A stretch of DNA of 64,000 nucleotides from Meiothermus sp. (lineage in GTDB: Bacteria > Deinococcota > Deinococci > Deinococcales > Thermaceae). The first letter of the stretch is position 1; every line of letters begins with the position of its first letter. Below, one piece after another: positions 62,121 to 64,000 of the stretch. The notes beneath the pieces are model-generated. The model searched no databases. It was not told the origin of the DNA and worked only from the letters and a program-made list of their open reading frames with translations. The stretch is taken from NCBI RefSeq assembly GCF_026004075.1, contig NZ_BPIK01000001.1, positions 407,501 through 471,500 of the forward strand, written 5' to 3'. The position numbers and the translations under genes are program-made.

Positions 62121-62743
62121 AGTTCGATCAGCGTGTACTCGAAGGCATTGATAACCCGGACGCCTTCGGGGCTGGTGTACTCCCGCTTGGGCTGGGCCTC
62201 GTAGAGATGAATATGGCCGTGAACGTGAATCTTGGGCCGGTACAGTCGGTGGAATAGACCCAGTGCTGTGCTACCACGGTGAGCAAAGTCGGTGCCGGCA
62301 TGAGGCCCCGGAGGCGGGGCATGGCTAAGCAGGATGTCTACCCCGTGCCCTGTACGCCATCGGCGCTGCATCAGCACTGGGTACCAGGACAAAAACCGAA
62401 TCGTGGCATCTACTTCGCTGTACTGGCCGATATTACGGTCATTGTAGCGTGGGCATCCCCCCCAGCCTGCAATCCTGATCCCTGCCACACTTACAATGCG
62501 CCCATGGGCCTTGATCGCCCCTCCTGGAGGCGTGAGGTTGCCCAGGTAATCCTGGACATACTCCTCCTTGTGATTCCCGTGCACATATACCACCGGAACC
62601 CTGACCTTGGTCGCGATAAACTCGATATAGCTGCCCGGAAGGTCTCCGGCCAATAGCACCAAATCAAAAGAAGGCAGATTGTGAGGAAAGCGCTCCTGGT
62701 AGATAAAGGGATGAATCTGGTCGGAGAGCGCTAGGATTCGCAT
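62117..62743 (-). CDS. calcineurin-like metallophosphoesterase
   Basis: The 208-residue protein has the metallophosphoesterase motifs VLLAGDLPGSY, YVHGNHKEEY, DILLSHAPPPGP and HVHGHIHLYE. The first motif, normally D-x-H, reads SDQIHP, as in a clade where the first metal-binding histidine is missing or shifted. The substrate (nucleotide, phosphodiester or phosphoprotein) is unknown. Its stop overlaps the start of the dehydrogenase gene (ATGA), so the two are co-translated. Confidence 0.88.
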   Translation of the reverse strand: MRILALSDQIHPFIYQERFPHNLPSFDLVLLAGDLPGSYIEFIATKVRVPVVYVHGNHKEEYVQDYLGNLTPPGGAIKAHGRIVSVAGIRIAGWGGCPRYNDRNIGQYSEVDATIRFLSWYPVLMQRRWRTGHGVDILLSHAPPPGPHAGTDFAHRGSTALGLFHRLYRPKIHVHGHIHLYEAQPKREYTSPEGVRVINAFEYTLIEL

Positions 62744-62985
62744 GACGTACTATTCCAGGGGTGGATGCCCAAATGCAACCCAACTACCCGGCCCAGGTTT
62801 AGTCTAATACCAAAATATGCCTGCAAGGCCGCTGTTAGCGTCGCTCACTGACCACATTCAGGGCTTTGGCAGTGCTGGTGTGGAACCGCGCTCGTAATTT
62901 TGCTTAGTCCACTACCTTATAGTGATTTACCTAGTTGGTGCATTTGGCATGGGGGCTAGGTTTATCGGGTTTTAGTATCGAAGGT

Positions 62986-63957
62986 ATGAAGCAGTCGGTA
63001 TCGGTGGTTGACCTCGAGGCCCAGCCGGTGTCCCGCGTATGGGGCGGGACTCGCATCGCCGAGCGACTTGGCCTGCAAACCGTAGAACCCATTGGAGAAC
63101 TCTGGCTGGCTTATGACCAGAACCGCATTCGCTCAGGGCGGTGGGCAGGCCGAACTCTGGCCGAGGTGTTGCCCCAGCTTGGAGCCGATTTTATCGGCAG
63201 GACGCCTTATAGCAAGTATGGCCTCGAGCTCCCCCTGCTCATCAAATTCCTCGATACGGCCGAGTGGCTCTCGGTGCAGGTACACCCCGACGACACCTAT
63301 GCCCACACCGTGGAGGCGGCCAGTGGTTTTCATGGCAAAACCGAGGCCTGGTACATCCTCGAGGGCGAGGGTGAAATTGTCTATGGCCTGCTCGAGCCGA
63401 TGGCGCGCGAAAGCCTGGCCAAAGCAGCCCAGGAGGGCTCCATCTGGAACTGCCTGCGGCGGGAATGGGTGGTATCGGAGCAGGTGATTCCGGTTCCTGC
63501 AGGCACTATTCATGCCCTGGGGCCCGGACTTCTGCTCTACGAAGTACAGCAGCGCTCCGACCTGACCTACCGCCTCTACGACTACGGACGGCCCCGTGAG
63601 CTGCATCTGGAGAAAGGTCTGGATGTCGCCAGGCTCGAGCCCACCCCACTGCCACACCTTGCCCCGCTGCCGGCCTGCAATAAAGAAATCCTGCTGGCCA
63701 GCGAGGCTTTTGTGCTCGAGCGCCACCACCTGCGGGGTAGGCTGACCCTCCAGGCACCCCAGGACAGTTTCTTGCTCCTGACGCTCGTTGCGGGAGGCGC
63801 GGAATGGCTGGAAGGGTCGCTCTCCTGGGGCGATACCTTGCTGATTGGGGCAGGGGAGGCCATCGAACTCTCGGGTCAGGCCCAGTTTCTGGGTGCGTTT
63901 GTGCCCTCATCGGACTGGCTGGGCTGGTATCCGAACTCGGTTCGGATGATTCCATAA
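62986..63957 (+). CDS. manA: mannose-6-phosphate isomerase, class I
   Basis: The enzyme interconverts mannose-6-phosphate and fructose-6-phosphate for sugar use and surface glycans. The 323-residue protein has the short Firmicutes/Thermus-type form: VWGGTRIAERLG, IGELWLAYD, the zinc ligands in LSVQVHPDD and GKTEAWYIL, and VPAGTIHALGPGLLLYEVQQ with the active-site region RSDLTYRLYDYGR. The ATG at 62986 is seven bases after TAGTAT (62973-62978), so the mRNA is probably leaderless; the frame is open 17 codons further but without signals. Confidence 0.9.
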   Translation: MKQSVSVVDLEAQPVSRVWGGTRIAERLGLQTVEPIGELWLAYDQNRIRSGRWAGRTLAEVLPQLGADFIGRTPYSKYGLELPLLIKFLDTAEWLSVQVHPDDTYAHTVEAASGFHGKTEAWYILEGEGEIVYGLLEPMARESLAKAAQEGSIWNCLRREWVVSEQVIPVPAGTIHALGPGLLLYEVQQRSDLTYRLYDYGRPRELHLEKGLDVARLEPTPLPHLAPLPACNKEILLASEAFVLERHHLRGRLTLQAPQDSFLLLTLVAGGAEWLEGSLSWGDTLLIGAGEAIELSGQAQFLGAFVPSSDWLGWYPNSVRMIP

Positions 63958-64000
63958 GCACCCATTATTTCTCGGGGTACGAAGTCTGCTAGCATTAAAC

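Overview
The window looks like chromosomal DNA of a thermophilic member of the Thermaceae (Deinococcota), most likely a Meiothermus-type organism. This is inferred from the high GC content, the very frequent ctcgag, the many start codons lying 5 to 7 bases after a TANNNT promoter hexamer (leaderless transcription, common in Thermus and Deinococcus), the gene content, and a set of large DUF11-type secreted proteins. No database search was possible.

Layout. Positions 1-20500 carry mostly housekeeping genes: two methyltransferases, a PASTA membrane protein with a YraN-family gene, a UbiD decarboxylase whose 3' end has been altered by an IS5-like element (6130-6994), hemC and a Fur-family regulator, a hydrolase/FAD-protein/carboxylesterase cluster, ftsH, a TPR protein, methylglyoxal synthase, a GNAT/acyl-CoA synthetase fusion and a PfkB sugar kinase. 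A tRNA-Trp gene (20550-20626) is followed by the decayed end of a tyrosine integrase and by an accessory island. The island holds a 1297-codon gene with a Vsr/DUF559-like nuclease, a RecQ helicase and an inserted zinc ribbon, followed by an overlapping gene for a coiled-coil protein with a C-terminal membrane anchor. I read this pair as a candidate defence or DNA-processing system. The helicase gene is split by a second, apparently identical copy of the same IS (23096-23960); removing the IS restores the reading frame.

Positions 26885-38930 are core genome again: rarA, a membrane protein, a class V aminotransferase behind an attenuator-like leader, dnaJ, mmsA, rny, a recA-thpR-cinA operon and ygfZ. 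Positions 54200 down to 39025 form one roughly 15 kb operon of five exported proteins. Four consist of DUF11-like and related beta-sandwich domains, and one of 1881 residues ends in a predicted outer-membrane beta-barrel. The operon has a leader with mutually exclusive terminator and antiterminator hairpins, and an orphan OmpR-type response regulator lies upstream. Positions 55531-63957 hold malate dehydrogenase and malic enzyme (divergent), a third IS with a frameshifted transposase, two HxlR regulators, a YceI protein, a short-chain dehydrogenase, a metallophosphoesterase and mannose-6-phosphate isomerase.

A family of intergenic elements of about 86-137 bp, made of one or two hairpins joined by a conserved linker (gaccgaagggagtag), occurs at five places (14392, 26721, 54446, 56641, 58513). 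It is not explained by any gene. The strongest candidates for new biology are the nuclease-RecQ/coiled-coil pair, the DUF11 operon with its attenuator leader, the aminotransferase leader and the two-hairpin repeat family.
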